NCBI GenBank assembly: GCA_035048485.1
Contig: CM068585.1
Coordinates: forward strand, 2,039,001 to 2,103,000
Length of the DNA stretch: 64,000 bases
Source of the DNA: Pteria penguin
Lineage: Eukaryota > Mollusca > Bivalvia > Pterioida > Pteriidae
Direction of reading: 5' to 3'
Positions within the stretch are counted from its first letter, which is position 1. Each line of letters opens with the position of its first letter. The notes beneath the pieces were generated by a model that did no database searches, had not been told where the DNA came from, and saw nothing but the letters and a program-made list of their open reading frames with translations. The position numbers and the translations under genes are program-made. This document shows, in pieces, positions 11,882-25,147 of the stretch.

Positions 11882-13689
11882 TTATTCTTTTTATTCTAAA
11901 CAGGATTTTTGACTGCAATTTTCTCAGCAACGGCTTTACCAGTAATCTTTTTTTCTCTTTTACTTTGTTTCCAAACTTAAACTTACTAGATTTATAAGAA
12001 AAGTTTTGAAAAATTCCGGTTTTAAAGAAAATTACAGAGCCATATTTAATTTTTAAACTTTCTCAAATAAAACGTTTATTATTTAAGCTAGACTCCTCAA
12101 ACTTTCTTGTTAATGTCGTACAGGTGTAGGTCCTGACAACCGAATTAACGCCGATTATGTAACTATTAGGATAAAGACGCTATTTGTGTTTAAAGTTTTT
12201 AAACTCATTACGTAACTTTCAAACTCGTTTATTTTAAGTCCTAGCGTAACAAAAAGAAAACAAAACGATTTAGAATGTCAATTTCAGCTTGAAAAAAGTT
12301 GTTTTAATATTTTAAAATTATTTTTAAGTGAGAAATTTAAGATTTTCAAAAATTTGGTTAGTTGCGTAATTGCTTCATAACTTGCTTATTTTTCGTCGTA
12401 TGATCACAAAAAACCAATACAGCACTAGAGAAGGGTTTACTCTTTTGAACTTTTTTTTAAAAACCATCGAAATATTTGCCCCCTTCCCTCTGGCGTCTGC
12501 AAACCTTATCGAGAGGGGGTCTTAAATCGCCAAAATTTCACCCCGATTTTTCAATTCCATTTTCTGAGAAACGGTTTTATCTACACGCTTCATATTTTTA
12601 TTACAGACTTTCACCGGCACCGTTACCCGTTTAGATAAAAAAAAATTGAAAATTGATGTTTTTTTGAAAGATTACGTAACAATTAATTAAATTTTAAATT
12701 CTCCACTAACAGCGTTATTTTTAATGCTACACTATCCAAATTTGAACTATCATATTCTCTAGGTTCATATCTTTACAAAATTCATCGGCCGATAATATCT
12801 ATCTCTTTTAGTTTGGCCGCTATTTCAATTTAAAGTTTTTAAATAATTACGTAATTTGCAAAAACATTTTATTTTTAGTCCTATCGTTTCCAGAACATCA
12901 CCAAACGATTTTCCGTACCGATTTTAGTATGAAACATATTTCTCAGTATTTGAAAGTGAGCGATTTAAAGGATTTTAAAAAAATATCTTACTTGCGTAAC
13001 TTTCATGTTTTTTCTTATTTGTTGTATTAACAAAGTATAAAAAGGAGAGATGGAGAAAGTGTTTTCAAATCGAAATCTTAAACAAAAATCACATTTTTTT
13101 TGCCCTCTACCCGCTACTGATGAACAAGGCAATAAACTAATCTACTCCGAGCGTCGGGATTACACATTAGAGAAACGCGTTGAATTTGCCTTGCTTAATA
13201 CCCACTTCAAACGTGTATGATAGTCACGGGGAAAGCGCAGTAACTCGCGATTAATTCAATCGCGATCTAGTCGACAATTATGAATTTAAGTTTCTTTGTC
13301 TCCTTACTATAGTAGTCATCTCAGTGGTATATACACAACTAACTTGACCGTTGAAACGCGCAATACACACACTCTATGCAGCTACGTCGCATTACGTCAC
13401 CACGCTTCTGAATGGGAATTCTGCAATACACAGACTTTCTATAGCTGGATTCATGCCGCTTTAATTACATGAGTATGTTTACATAGTGTCTCGGTGAGAT
13501 ATATACATGTATCTATGTATATACTTCTCCTTTATCCTAATCGGCATATCTATGATGCCGCAATAAATATACTCATTGCAGTATCTCGTTTCTTTTTTCT
13601 TTTTTTTCCCTTCTTTCTACCTGCATATTTTTCTTTTTTTATCTAAAGAGGAAGACCCGCCCTGTTGCCTCGGCAACGGGTAAGCTCTA

Positions 13690-13690
<1 letters not shown>
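11882..13690 (+). mobile_element. Helitron-like unit C (second subtype)
   Basis: 1,809 bp. It lacks the 5' hairpin block and begins 'ttattctttttattctaaac'. The body is diverged from A/B. From about 13265 the 3' region is different ('gtcgacaattatgaatttaa' onwards) until it rejoins the common 3' module. The hairpin at 13661-13680 has one changed base (CGGCAACGGG). CTAG is at 13687-13690. Confidence 0.7.
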
Positions 13691-13725
<35 letters not shown>

Positions 13726-15707
13726 TTTATTCCAATCACTTTTTTTGAGTGCAATTTTCTCAGAAACGGCTTCACTGTCAACATTTTTGTTCTCCTTTAC
13801 TTACTAATAAAGCAAAACTTGATAGATTTAAAAGAAAATTTTGCTAAAATTCAAGATCTAAGAAAAGTTACGTAACAGTTTCTAATTTTTAAAATCTCTA
13901 AAGTATAATTTTTATTATGCAAGCTAGATTCCTCAAATTTTCTGTTTGATGTTGTACAGGTGTAGTTCTTGACATCCGAATTAACGCCGATTAGGTAACT
14001 ATTATAGCTAAGACGCTGTAAAGGTTTAAAATTTTCAACTTATTACGTAATTTCAAAAAACTTTTATTTTAAGCTTTAGGGCTGCAAAAATATTGCCAAA
14101 CGATTTAGAGGGTCAATATAAGGGTAAAAACAGTTATTTTAAAATTTTAAATTCATTTTTAAGTAGGTTTTAAATTTTCTTAAATAAAATGTTTATTATT
14201 TAAGCTAGACTCCCTAAATTTTCTTTATAATGTTGTACAGGTGTAGATCTTGACAACCAACTTAACGCCGATTATGTAACTTTTACGGTAAAGGCGCTAT
14301 TTGTGTTTAAAGTTTTTAAACTCATTACGTAACTTTAAAACTTTTTTATTTTAGGACCTACCGTTAAAAAAATATTACAAAACGATTTAGAATGTCAATT
14401 TCATGGTGTAGGAGGTTTTTAAAATATTTTTTATCCATTTTTAATTGAGAAATTTAAGATTTTCACAAATTTGGTTAGTTACGTAATTGCTTCATAACTT
14501 GCTTATTTTTCGTCATATGATCAAGAAAAAACCATACAGCACGTGAGAAGGGTTTTCTCTTTTAAATGATATTTTCAAAAACATCGTAATATTTGCCCCC
14601 TTCCCTCTAGCGTGCGCAGACCTTATCGAGAGAGGGTCTTAAATAGCCGAAATTTCACCCCGATTCTTCAATTCCATTTTCAGAAAAACGGATTTATCTA
14701 CATACTTTATATTTTCGGTATAGACTCTCGAAGACACTGTTACCCGTTTAAGAAAAAAAAATTTCAAAAATAAAAGTTTTCAAAAACATTACATAACAAT
14801 TAGTTAAATTTTAAATTCTCCGCCATACAGCGTTATTTTTAATGCTACACTATCCAAATTTGAACTATCATATTCTCTAGGTTCATATCTTTAAAAAATT
14901 CATCGGCCGATAATATCTATCTTTTTTAGTTTGGCCGCTATTTCAATTTAAAGTTTTTAAATAATTACGTAATTTGCAAAAACATTTTATTTTTAGTCTT
15001 ATCGTTTCCAAAACTTCACCAAACGATTTTCCGTACCGATTTCAGTATGAAACATGTTTCTTAGTATTTGAAAGTGAGCGATTTAAAGGATTTTTTAAAA
15101 AAATACCTTATTTGCGTAACTTTCATGTTTTTTCTTATTTGTCGTATTAACAAAGTATAAAAAGGAGAGTTTGAGAATGTATTTTGAATTCGAATTCTTA
15201 AACAAAAATCACATTTTTTGCACTCTACCCGCTACTGATGAACAAGGCAATAAAAAAATCTTGTCCGAGCGTCGGGATTACATCTAAGAGAAGCGCGGTG
15301 AATTTCCCTTGCTAAATACGGACTTCAAACGCGTATGATAGTGATGGGGAAAGCGCAGTAACTCGCGATTAATTCAATCGCGATTAATTCAATCGAGAGT
15401 TACGGCGCTTTGTCCGTGGAATGTTTAATCGACTGTTATAATGGAGAGCCGTAATATGTATGATTTCTTTAACTTGATTTTCGATTTATTTCCTCTAGAT
15501 AATACTTTTTTCAATTTTAATTATTAATTAATTTGATTGCTTGAGGGTTTTTTTTTTTGGGGGGGGGGTTATTTTTGTGTGTAAAGTACATTTAAGTCAT
15601 TCTCCTGATCTTTTTTCTTTCTTTCTTTCGTTCTATCTACTTATTTTTCTTTTTTCTTTCGAGAGAGGAAGACCCGCCCTGTTGCCTCGGCAACAGGTAA
15701 GCTCTAG
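13691..15707 (+). mobile_element. Helitron-like unit D
   Basis: 2,017 bp of the A/B subtype. It starts directly with (TTA)n, without the hairpin block. The 3' hairpin is at 15678-15697 and CTAG at 15704-15707. The body looks essentially identical to units A and B. Confidence 0.75.
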
Positions 15708-17517
15708 TTATTCTTTTTATTCTAAACAGGATTTTTGACTGCAATTTTCTCAGCAACGGCTTTACCAGTAATCTTTTTTTCTCTTTTACTTTGTTTCCAA
15801 ACTTAAACTTACTAGATTTATAAGAAAAGTTTTGAAAAATTCCGGTTTTAAAGAAAATTACAGAGCCATATTTAATTTTTAAACTTTCTCAAATAAAACG
15901 TTTATTATTTAAGCTAGACTCCTCAAACTTTCTTGTTAATGTCGTACAGGTGTAGGTCCTGACAACCGAATTAACGCCGATTATGTAACTATTAGGATAA
16001 AGACGCTATTTGTGTTTAAAGTTTTTAAACTCATTACGTAACTTTCAAACTCGTTTATTTTAAGTCCTAGCGTAACAAAAAGAAAACAAAACGATTTAGA
16101 ATGTCAATTTCAGCTTGAAAAAAGTTGTTTTAATATTTTAAAATTATTTTTAAGTGAGAAATTTAAGATTTTCAAAAATTTGGTTAGTTGCGTAATTGCT
16201 TCATAACTTGCTTATTTTTCGTCGTATGATCACAAAAAACCAATACAGCACTAGAGAAGGGTTTACTCTTTTGAACTTTTTTTTAAAAACCATCGAAATA
16301 TTTGCCCCCTTCCCTCTGGCGTCTGCAAACCTTATCGAGAGGGGGTCTTAAATCGCCAAAATTTCACCCCGATTTTTCAATTCCATTTTCTGAGAAACGG
16401 TTTTATCTACACGCTTCATATTTTTATTACAGACTTTCACCGGCACCGTTACCCGTTTAGATAAAAAAAAATTGAAAATTGATGTTTTTTTGAAAGATTA
16501 CGTAACAATTAATTAAATTTTAAATTCTCCACTAACAGCGTTATTTTTAATGCTACACTATCCAAATTTGAACTATCATATTCTCTAGGTTCATATCTTT
16601 ACAAAATTCATCGGCCGATAATATCTATCTCTTTTAGTTTGGCCGCTATTTCAATTTAAAGTTTTTAAATAATTACGTAATTTGCAAAAACATTTTATTT
16701 TTAGTCCTATCGTTTCCAGAACATCACCAAACGATTTTCCGTACCGATTTTAGTATGAAACATATTTCTCAGTATTTGAAAGTGAGCGATTTAAAGGATT
16801 TTAAAAAAATATCTTACTTGCGTAACTTTCATGTTTTTTCTTATTTGTTGTATTAACAAAGTATAAAAAGGAGAGATGGAGAAAGTGTTTTCAAATCGAA
16901 ATCTTAAACAAAAATCACATTTTTTTTGCCCTCTACCCGCTACTGATGAACAAGGCAATAAACTAATCTACTCCGAGCGTCGGGATTACACATTAGAGAA
17001 ACGCGTTGAATTTGCCTTGCTTAATACCCACTTCAAACGTGTATGATAGTCACGGGGAAAGCGCAGTAACTCGCGATTAATTCAATCGCGATCTAGTCGA
17101 CAATTATGAATTTAAGTTTCTTTGTCTCCTTACTATAGTAGTCATCTCAGTGGTATATACACAACTAACTTGACCGTTGAAACGCGCAATACACACACTC
17201 TATGCAGCTACGTCGCATTACGTCACCACGCTTCTGAATGGGAATTCTGCAATACACAGACTTTCTATAGCTGGATTCATGCCGCTTTAATTACATGAGT
17301 ATGTTTACATAGTGTCTCGGTGAGATATATACATGTATCTATGTATATACTTCTCCTTTATCCTAATCGGCATATCTATGATGCCGCAATAAATATACTC
17401 ATTGCAGTATCTCGTTTCTTTTTTCTTTTTTTCCCCTTCTTTCTACCTGCATATTTTTCTTTTTTTTATCTAAAGAGGAAGACCCGCCCTGTTGCCTCGG
17501 CAACGGGTAAGCTCTAG
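15708..17517 (+). mobile_element. Helitron-like unit E (second subtype)
   Basis: 1,810 bp and almost base-for-base the same as unit C, including the alternative 3' region and the changed hairpin base. B+C and D+E therefore form a two-unit higher-order repeat of about 3.85 kb. Confidence 0.75.
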
Positions 17518-17578
17518 TTATTAGGGTCTTCCGATTCCATCGGAAGACCCTTCTGTTATTGTGAGGTTTTTTCTTTAC

Positions 17579-17609
<31 letters not shown>

Positions 17610-19594
17610 CTTTTTATTCTTAGCACTTTTTTTGACTGCAATTTTCTCAGAAACGGCTTCACTGTCAACATTTTTGTTCTCCTTTTCTTACTAATAAAGC
17701 AAAACCTGATAGATTTAAAAGAATATTTTGCTAAAATTCAAGATCTAAGAAATGTTACGTAACAATTTGTAATTTTTAAAATCTCTAAAGTATAACTTTT
17801 ATTATGCAAGCTAGATTCCTGAAATTTTCTGTTTGATGTTGTACAGGTGTAGTTCTTGACATCCGAATTAACGCCGATTAGGTAACTATTATAGCTAAGA
17901 CGCTGTAAAGGTTTAAAATTTTCAACTTGTTACGTAATTTCAAAAAACTTTTATTTTAAGCCTTAGGGCTGCAAAAATATTGCCAAACGATTAAGAGGGT
18001 CAATATAAGGGTAAAAATAGTTATTTTAAAAATTTAAATCCATTTTTAAGTAGGTTTTAAATTTTCTTTAATAAAATGTTTATTATTTAAGCTAGACTCC
18101 CCAAATTTTCTTTATAATGTTGTACAGGTGTCGATCTTGACAACCAACTTAACGCCGATTATGTAACTTTTACGGTAAAGGCGCTATTTGTGTTTAAAGT
18201 TTTTAAACTCATTACGTAACTTTAAAACTTTTTTATTTTAGGTCCAAGCGTTTAAAAAATATTACAAAACGATTTAGAATGTCAATTTCATGGTGTAGGA
18301 GGTTTTTTAAATATTTTTTATCCATTTTTAATTGAGAAATTTAAGATTTTCACAAATTTGGTTACTTACGTAATTGCTTCATAACTTGCTTATTTTTCGT
18401 CATATGATCAAGAAAAAACCATACAGCACGTGAGAAGGGTTTTCTCTTTTAAATGATATTTTCAAAAACATCGTAATATTTGCCCCCTTCCCTCTAGCGT
18501 GCGCAGACCCTATCGAGAGAGGGTCTTAAATCGCCGAAATTTCACCCCGATTCTTCAATTCCATTTTCAGAAAAACGGATTTATCTACATACTTTATATT
18601 TTCGGTATAGACTCTCGAAGACACTGTTACCCGTTTAAGAAAAAAAAATTTCAAAAATAAAAGTTTTCAAAAACATTACATAACAATGAGTTAAATTTTA
18701 AATTCTCCGCCATACAGCGTTATTTTTAATGCTACACTATCCAAATTTGAACTATCATATTTTCTAGGTTCATATCTTTAAAAAATTCATCGGCCGATAA
18801 TATCTATCTTTTTTAGTTTGGCCGCTATTTCAATTTAAAGTTTTTAAATAATTACGTAATTTGCAAAAACATTTTATTTTTAGTCTTATCGTTTCCAAAA
18901 CATCACCAAACGATTTTCCGTACCGATTTTAGTATGAAACATGTTTCTCAGTATTTGAAAGTGAGCGATTTAAAGGATTTTTTAAAAAAATACCTTATTT
19001 GCGTAACTTTCATGTTTTTTCTTATTTGTCGTATTAACAAAGTATAAAAAGGAGAGTTTGAGAATGTATTTTGAATTCGAATTCTTAAACAAAAATCACA
19101 TTTTTTGCACTCTATCCGCTACTGATGAACAAGGCAATAACAAAAATCTTGTCCGAGCGTCGGGATTACATCTAAGAGAAGCGCGGTGAATTTCCCTTGC
19201 TAAATACCGACTTCAAACGCGTATGACAGTGACGGGGAAAGCGCAGTAACTCGCGATTAATTCAATCGCGATTAATTCAATCGAGAGTTACGGCGCTTTG
19301 TCCGTGGAATGTTTAATCGACTGTTATAATGGAGAGCCGTAATATGTATGATTTCTTTAACTTGATTTTCGATTTATTTCCTCTAGATAATACTTTTTTC
19401 AATTTTAATTATTAATTAATTTGATTGCTTGAGGGTTTTTTTTTTGGGGGGGGGGGTATTTTTGTGTGTAAAGTACATTTAAGTCATTCTCCTGATCTTT
19501 TTTCTTTCTTTCCTTCGTTCTATCTACTTAGCTTTCTTTTTTCTTTCGAGAGAGGAAGACCCGCCCTGTTGCCTCGGCAACAGGTAAGCTCTAG
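17518..19594 (+). mobile_element. Helitron-like unit F
   Basis: 2,077 bp of the A/B subtype with one 5' hairpin block. It shows scattered substitutions relative to A/B/D (for example 'ctgatagatttaaaagaata'), so it is an older copy. CTAG is at 19591-19594. Confidence 0.75.
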
Positions 19595-21597
19595 TTATTA
19601 TTATTATTATTTTTATTCTTAGCACTTTTTTGACTGCAATTTTCTCAGAAACGGCTTCACTGTCAACACTTTTGTTCTCTTTTTCTTACTAAAAAAGCAA
19701 AACCTGATAGAGTTAAAAGAAAATTTTGCTAAAATTCAAATTCTAATTAAAATTATATAACAATGTGTAATTTTTAAAATCTCTCAAGTAAAACTTTTAT
19801 TATGCAAGCTAGATTCCTGAAATTTTCTCTATGATGTTGTACAGGTATAGTTCTTGACATCCGAGTTAACGCCGATTAGGTAACTATTATAGTTAAGGCG
19901 CTATAAGGGTTTAAAATTTTCAATTTATTACGTAATTTTAAAAAACTTTTATTTTAAGCTCTAGGGCTGCAAAAATATTGCCAAACGATTTGGAAGGTCA
20001 ATATAAGGGTAAAAACAGTTATTTTAAAATTTTAAATTCATTTTTGAGAAGGTTTTAAATTTTCTCAAATAAAATGTTTATTATTTAAGCTAGACTCCCC
20101 AAATTTTCTTTATAATGTTGTACAGGTGTCGATCTTGACAACCAACTTAACGCCGATTATGTAACTTTTACGGTAAAGGCGCTATTTGTGTTTAAAGTTT
20201 TTAAACTCATTACGTAACTTTAAAACTTTTTTATTTTAGGTCCTAGCGTTAAAAAAATATTACAAAACGATTTAGAATGTCAATTTCATGGTGTAAGAGG
20301 TTTTTAAAATATTTTTTATCCATTTTTAATTGAGAAATTTAAGATTTTCACAAATTTGATTACTTACGTAATTGCTTCATAACTTGCTTATTTTTCGTCA
20401 TATGATCAAGAAAAAACCATACAGCACGTGAGAAGGGTTTACTCTTTTAAATGATATTTTCAAAAACATCGAAATATTTGCCCCCTTCCCTCTAGCGTGC
20501 GTAGACCCTATCGAGAGAGGGTCTTAAATCGCCGAAATTTTACCCCGATTTTTCAATTCCATTTTCTGAAAAACGGATTTATCTACAAATTTTCTATTCT
20601 AGCTATAGATTGTCAAAGACACCGTTACCGGTTTAAGTAAAAAAAAAAATCAAAATAAAAGTTTTCAAAAACATTACATAACAATTAGTTAAATTTTAAA
20701 TTCTCCGCCATACAGCGTTATTTTTAATGCTACACTATCCAAATTTCAACTATCATATTTTCTAGGTTCATATCTTTAAAAAATTCATCGGCCGATAATA
20801 TCTATCTCTTTTAGTTTGGCCGCTATTTCAATTTAAAGTTTTCAGATAATTACGTAATTTGCAAAAACATTTTATTTTTAGTCTTATCGTTTCCAGAACT
20901 TCACCAAACGATTTTCCGTACCGATTTCAGTATGAAACATGTTTCTCAGTATTTGAAAGTGAGCGATTTAAAGGATTTTTTAAAAAAATACCTTATTTGC
21001 GTAACTTTCATGTTTTTTCTTATTTGTCGTATTAACAAAGTATAAAAAGGAGAGTTTGAGAATGTATTTTGAATTCGAATTCTTAAACAAAAATCACATT
21101 TTTTGCCCTCTACCCGCTACTGATGAACAAGGCAATAAAAAAATCTTGTCCGAGCGTCGGGATTACATCTAAGAGAAGCGCGATGAATTTCCTTTGCTAA
21201 ATACCGACTTCAAACGCGTATGATAGTCACGGGGAAAGCGCAGTAACTCGCGACTAATTCAATCGCGATTAATTCAATCGAGAGTTACGGCGCTTTGTCC
21301 GTGGAATGTTTAATCGACTGTTATAATGGAGAGCCGTAATATGTATGATTTCTTTAACTTGATTTTCGATTTATTTCCTCTAGATAATACTTTTTTCAAT
21401 TTTAATTATTAATTAATTTGATTGCTTGAGGGTTTTTTTTGGGGGGGGGAGGGGGGGGGTATTTTTGTGTGTAAAGTACATTTAAGTCATTCTCCTGATC
21501 TTTTTTCTTTCTTTCCTTCGTTCTATCTACTTATTTTTCTTTTTTCTTTCGAGAGAGGAAGACCCGCCCTGTTGCCTCGGCAACAGGTAAGCTCTAG
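19595..21597 (+). mobile_element. Helitron-like unit G (last unit)
   Basis: 2,003 bp of the A/B subtype, without the 5' hairpin block and with the most substitutions in its first half. The 3' hairpin is at 21568-21587 and CTAG at 21594-21597. The right flank begins TTGTTC, and a SINE lies immediately beyond. Confidence 0.75.
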
Positions 21598-21838
21598 TTG
21601 TTCTTATTTTCCGTTACTCCACGCTTTTTTCATATGTATGGTGATTGCATCGCCGGATGCATTGCATAGAAATTTCTACCTTTGCCACGGACCCACCCGA
21701 AGTAGTGAGGGATCTTTTACGTGCCACGCCTACCGTGACACGGGACCTCGGCTTTTACTGTCTCATCCGAAAGGCAGGAAATTAGTGTGCTCATAGCGGG
21801 AATCCGAGCACACCATCCACTAAACCACACTGGCTCCT
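21598..21838 (-). mobile_element. tRNA-derived SINE, minus strand
   Basis: Read on the minus strand it begins 'aggagccagtgtggtttagt', then shows the body 'cggatgagacagtaaaagcc' and 'ggcacgtaaaagatccctca', then 'cttcgggtgggtccgt'. The rest aligns loosely with the 3' part of the SINE at 43331-43617. Its tail abuts the terminal CTAG of the Helitron-like array. The open frame over its plus strand (21422-21796) is an artefact. Confidence 0.8.
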
Positions 21839-22149
21839 AGTCCTGCTTTGTGGTTTAATGGTCATGTTCTGAATTAATGGTACAGTTTTGTAGATGTGAT
21901 TATGGGTAAATACACACTGCATATAGAACTTTCTCCTAAATCTTGCATCAAATTTCCATGTACTTTATCCAGAAATCTTCCTTCAGCACCTTCAGTCATT
22001 AATCAGGTGCCCATATTATAGGTCTTTAATTATTTGCATTCTTATTATTCACTTTAAATTATATTTTTCATGATGATCAAGACTTTTCTGAAATCATATA
22101 CTGTATAGTTCAGGAACAGTTTGTTTTATGTGTAAATATTGGTGATCTT
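21839..22149. other. No feature recognised
   Basis: About 300 bp of AT-rich single-copy-looking sequence between the SINE and the next minisatellite. Confidence 0.5.
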
Positions 22150-23900
22150 GAAGACATTTATGCCAAGGTGTTAGCTACATGTATGATATAGAGGATATTT
22201 ATGTTAAGGTGTTGGCTACATGTATGATACAGAGGATATATATGTCAAGGTGTGAGTTACATGTTTGATACAGAGGATATTTATGTCAAGGTGTGAGTTA
22301 CATGTATGATACAGAGGATGTTTATGTCAAGGTGTTAGTTACATGTATGATATAGAGGATATTTATGTCAAGGTGTGAGTTACATGTATGATACAGAGGA
22401 TGTTTATGTCAAGGTGTTAGCTACATGTATGATACAGAGGATATTTATGTCAAGGTGTGATTACATGTATGATACAGAGGATATATATGTCAAGGTGTGA
22501 GTTACATGTATGATACAGAGGATATATATGTCAAGGTGTGAGTTACATGTATGATACAAAGGATGTTTATGTCAAGGTGTGAGTTACATGTATGATACAG
22601 AGGATATTTATGTCAAGGTGTGATTACATGTATGATACAGAGGATATATATGTCGAGGTGTTAGTTACATGTATGATACAGAGGATATTTATGTCAAGGT
22701 GTGAGTTACATGTATGATATAGAGGATATTTATGTCAAGGTGTGAGTTACATGTATGATACAGAGGATGTTTATGTCAAGGTGTTAGCTACATGTATGAT
22801 ACAGAGGATATTTATGTCAAGGTGTGATTACATGTATGATACAGAGGATATATATGTCAAGGTGTGAGTTACATGTATGATACAGAAGATATATATGTCA
22901 AGGTGTGAGTTACATGTATGATACAAAGGATGTTTATGTCAAGGTGTGAGTTACATGTATGATACAGAGGATATTTATGTCAAGGTGTGATTACATGTAT
23001 GATACAGAGGATATATATGTCGAGGTGTTAGTTACATGTATGATACAGAGGATATTTATGTCAAGGTGTGAGTTACATGTATGATACAGAGGATGTTTAT
23101 GTCAAGGTGTTAGCTACATGTATGATACAGAGGATATTTATGTCAAGGTGTGATTACATGTATGATACAGAGGATGTTTATGTCAAGGTGTGAGTTACAT
23201 GTATGATACAGAGGATATATATGTCAAGGTGTGAGTTACATGTATGATACAAAGGATGTTTATGTCAAGGTGTGAGTTACATGTATGATACAGAGGATAT
23301 TTATGTCAAGGTGTGATTACATGTATGATACAGAGGATATATATGTCGAGGTGTTAGTTACATGTATGATACAGAGGATATTTATGTCAAGGTGTGAGTT
23401 ACATGTATGATACAGAGGATATTTATGCCAAGGTGTGAGTTACATGTATGATACAGAGGATATATATGTCAAGGTGTGAGTTACATGTATGATACTGGAG
23501 ATATATATGTCAAGATGTCAGTGCATGTAGAGACTGGAGATATTTATGTCAAGGCGTTAGTACATGTAGAGGCTGGAGATATTTATGTCAAGATGTTAAC
23601 ACATGTAGAGACTTGAAATCTTCACGTCATGATGTTAGTCCATGTAGAGACTGAAGATATAATTTATGTCAAGAAGTCATTGCATGTAGAGACTGGAGAT
23701 ATTTATGTCAAGATTTTAGTACATGTAGAGGCTGGAGATATTTATGTCAAGATGTTAGTACATGCATGATACTGTGGATATTTATGTCAAGATGTTGGTA
23801 CATGTAAAGACTGGAGATATTTATGTCAAGATGTTAGTGCATGTAGAGAGTATTTTCATGTCATGGTGTTAGTACATGTTTGATGCTGGCAGTATTTATC
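22150..23900. repeat. 41-bp minisatellite array with higher-order blocks
   Basis: About 42 units of 'gatacagaggatatttatgt' plus 'caaggtgtgagttacatgta'. The marker variant 'gatacaaaggatg' recurs near 22553, 22921 and 23246, about 368 and 326 bp apart, each time with the same neighbours, so blocks of eight or nine units were duplicated. The right end (23510-23900) is an older diverged form with 'gtagagactggagatattta'. Confidence 0.92.
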
Positions 23901-24612
23901 TCTAGAGGGTAATACATGGTAATGATGATTCTGAGGCTTTATATACAAGGACTGGCTTAACAAGAGGTGGCGATACTTAATTTGCTATGACATTTGTTAT
24001 ATAAGAATAAACGGTTTGTAAATCAGATTATCGTAAGGACATAAAACATGTGAAATACATAGATATAGCTATTGCAGTGCAATCGGTATGCATGTGTACT
24101 TTCCGTAATTCCGGTATTTTCCGGTACATTTACTTTCCGGTTTCTTTGTGGCTACTTTATGATGCTGCTCTATGGATACTTGACACAGTGTGTTGAACTG
24201 CCTGTCGTACTGCTATGCAATAGAGTTGACGTTATTGAAGTGCCAAAAGTCCGTATTGCTTCTCTTAATATTTAGACGAAACTTCATAGCTTAAACAGAT
24301 GTCGCGTATAAACTGTTACACGTGTGACTGGAAAATCGCCAACAATAAACCAGTACTCAGGTATCAGGGATGACATACGATGCCGTGTTTTCATTATACA
24401 ACTTACATCCCCATGCTCCTTTTAAAGTACGAAGTTAATACCTTGTACTTAATACTTGAATAGCACTGAACAAGGAGGAATTTAAGAAATAAAAACCACT
24501 GTTAGTTTGAAGTGTTGCTTACTAAAGTGCATATACATGTACATTGATGGAATATCAATCCATCTAATTTCCTGTGTATATTCACCATCGTTACTCTAAA
24601 GACTACCGGTAG
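23901..24612. other. No gene recognised
   Basis: Single-copy-looking sequence. The open frame at 24072-24275 has no recognisable motif and I do not call it a gene. Confidence 0.5.
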
Positions 24613-24890
24613 ATATGAAATGCCATTTAAAAAATTTAAACTTAATTTATTTTACAACGATTAAGAAACAAGTTACCTTATGTAAATCTTGCTCGTTGGC
24701 ACGGATCTTGGCGTAAGAGTGTCGTTTGTGTGGGAGGAAAGCGAAGTACCCAAAGAAAACCCGCGAAGCCAGGTTGGTGAAACCCTCACTATCTCACGTA
24801 CCACACTGTGAATCGAACCCGGGTCGCATTGATGAGAAGCGAGCGCTCTACCGACAGCGCTATCTGGTCCCCAAAATATGAAATGCCATT
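24613..24890 (-). mobile_element. Second SINE family, minus strand, with 15-bp target-site duplication
   Basis: ATATGAAATGCCATT occurs on both sides (about 24613-24627 and 24876-24890). On the minus strand the insert begins 'ggggaccagatagcgctgtc', has A-box-like 'ggtagagcgctcgc' and B-box-like 'gggttcgattcac', then 'gggtacttcgctttcctccc', and ends in AT-rich sequence. It is a different family from the (ATCA)-tailed SINE. It is not a tRNA gene, because the acceptor arm is missing. Confidence 0.85.
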
Positions 24891-25147
24891 AACAACAGCT
24901 TAGGAGAAATTGTTAGATGCTTTGCGGTTTCCATCATCTAAATGTATTTGTCTCTTGGAATGACGTAATCGAATCATGAACAATCCAAAAACGGAATTAG
25001 ATCCCCGTCAGTCTGGTCTTCTTATATTTTAAGGAACAACTATTTCACTCTGGGATTGCGATGCGGTTTTCCCACGCTAGAACCGTGATCTGGTTAAGTC
25101 TACATGCCATACATTTAACTGTTCCACTCTGGTCTCATTATTTGGTT

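Larger units (their letters stand above)
7514..21597 (+). mobile_element. Tandem array of seven Helitron/Helentron-like non-autonomous elements
   Basis: Seven head-to-tail units fill 14.1 kb. Each ends with the same module: GGAAGACCCG, then a hairpin with 8-9-bp arms CCTGTTGCC / GGCAACAGG, then TAAGCTCTAG. A GC-rich hairpin about 10 nt before a terminal CTRR (here CTAG) is the established hallmark of Helitron 3' ends. The 5' end carries AGGGTCTTCC, which is inverted-complementary to GGAAGACCC just upstream of the 3' hairpin, as in the subterminal inverted repeats of Helentrons. The interior is AT-rich, repeatedly contains TTACGTAA, and has no open frame for Rep/helicase, so the units are non-autonomous. 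I infer head-to-tail amplification by rolling-circle replication; unequal exchange is the alternative. Confidence 0.75.

Noticed and set aside
7514..21597. Array as ordinary satellite DNA or as a multigene cluster
   Set aside because: There are no coding frames, and each unit has precise mobile-element termini (hairpin plus CTAG), so a simple satellite is a less complete explanation.
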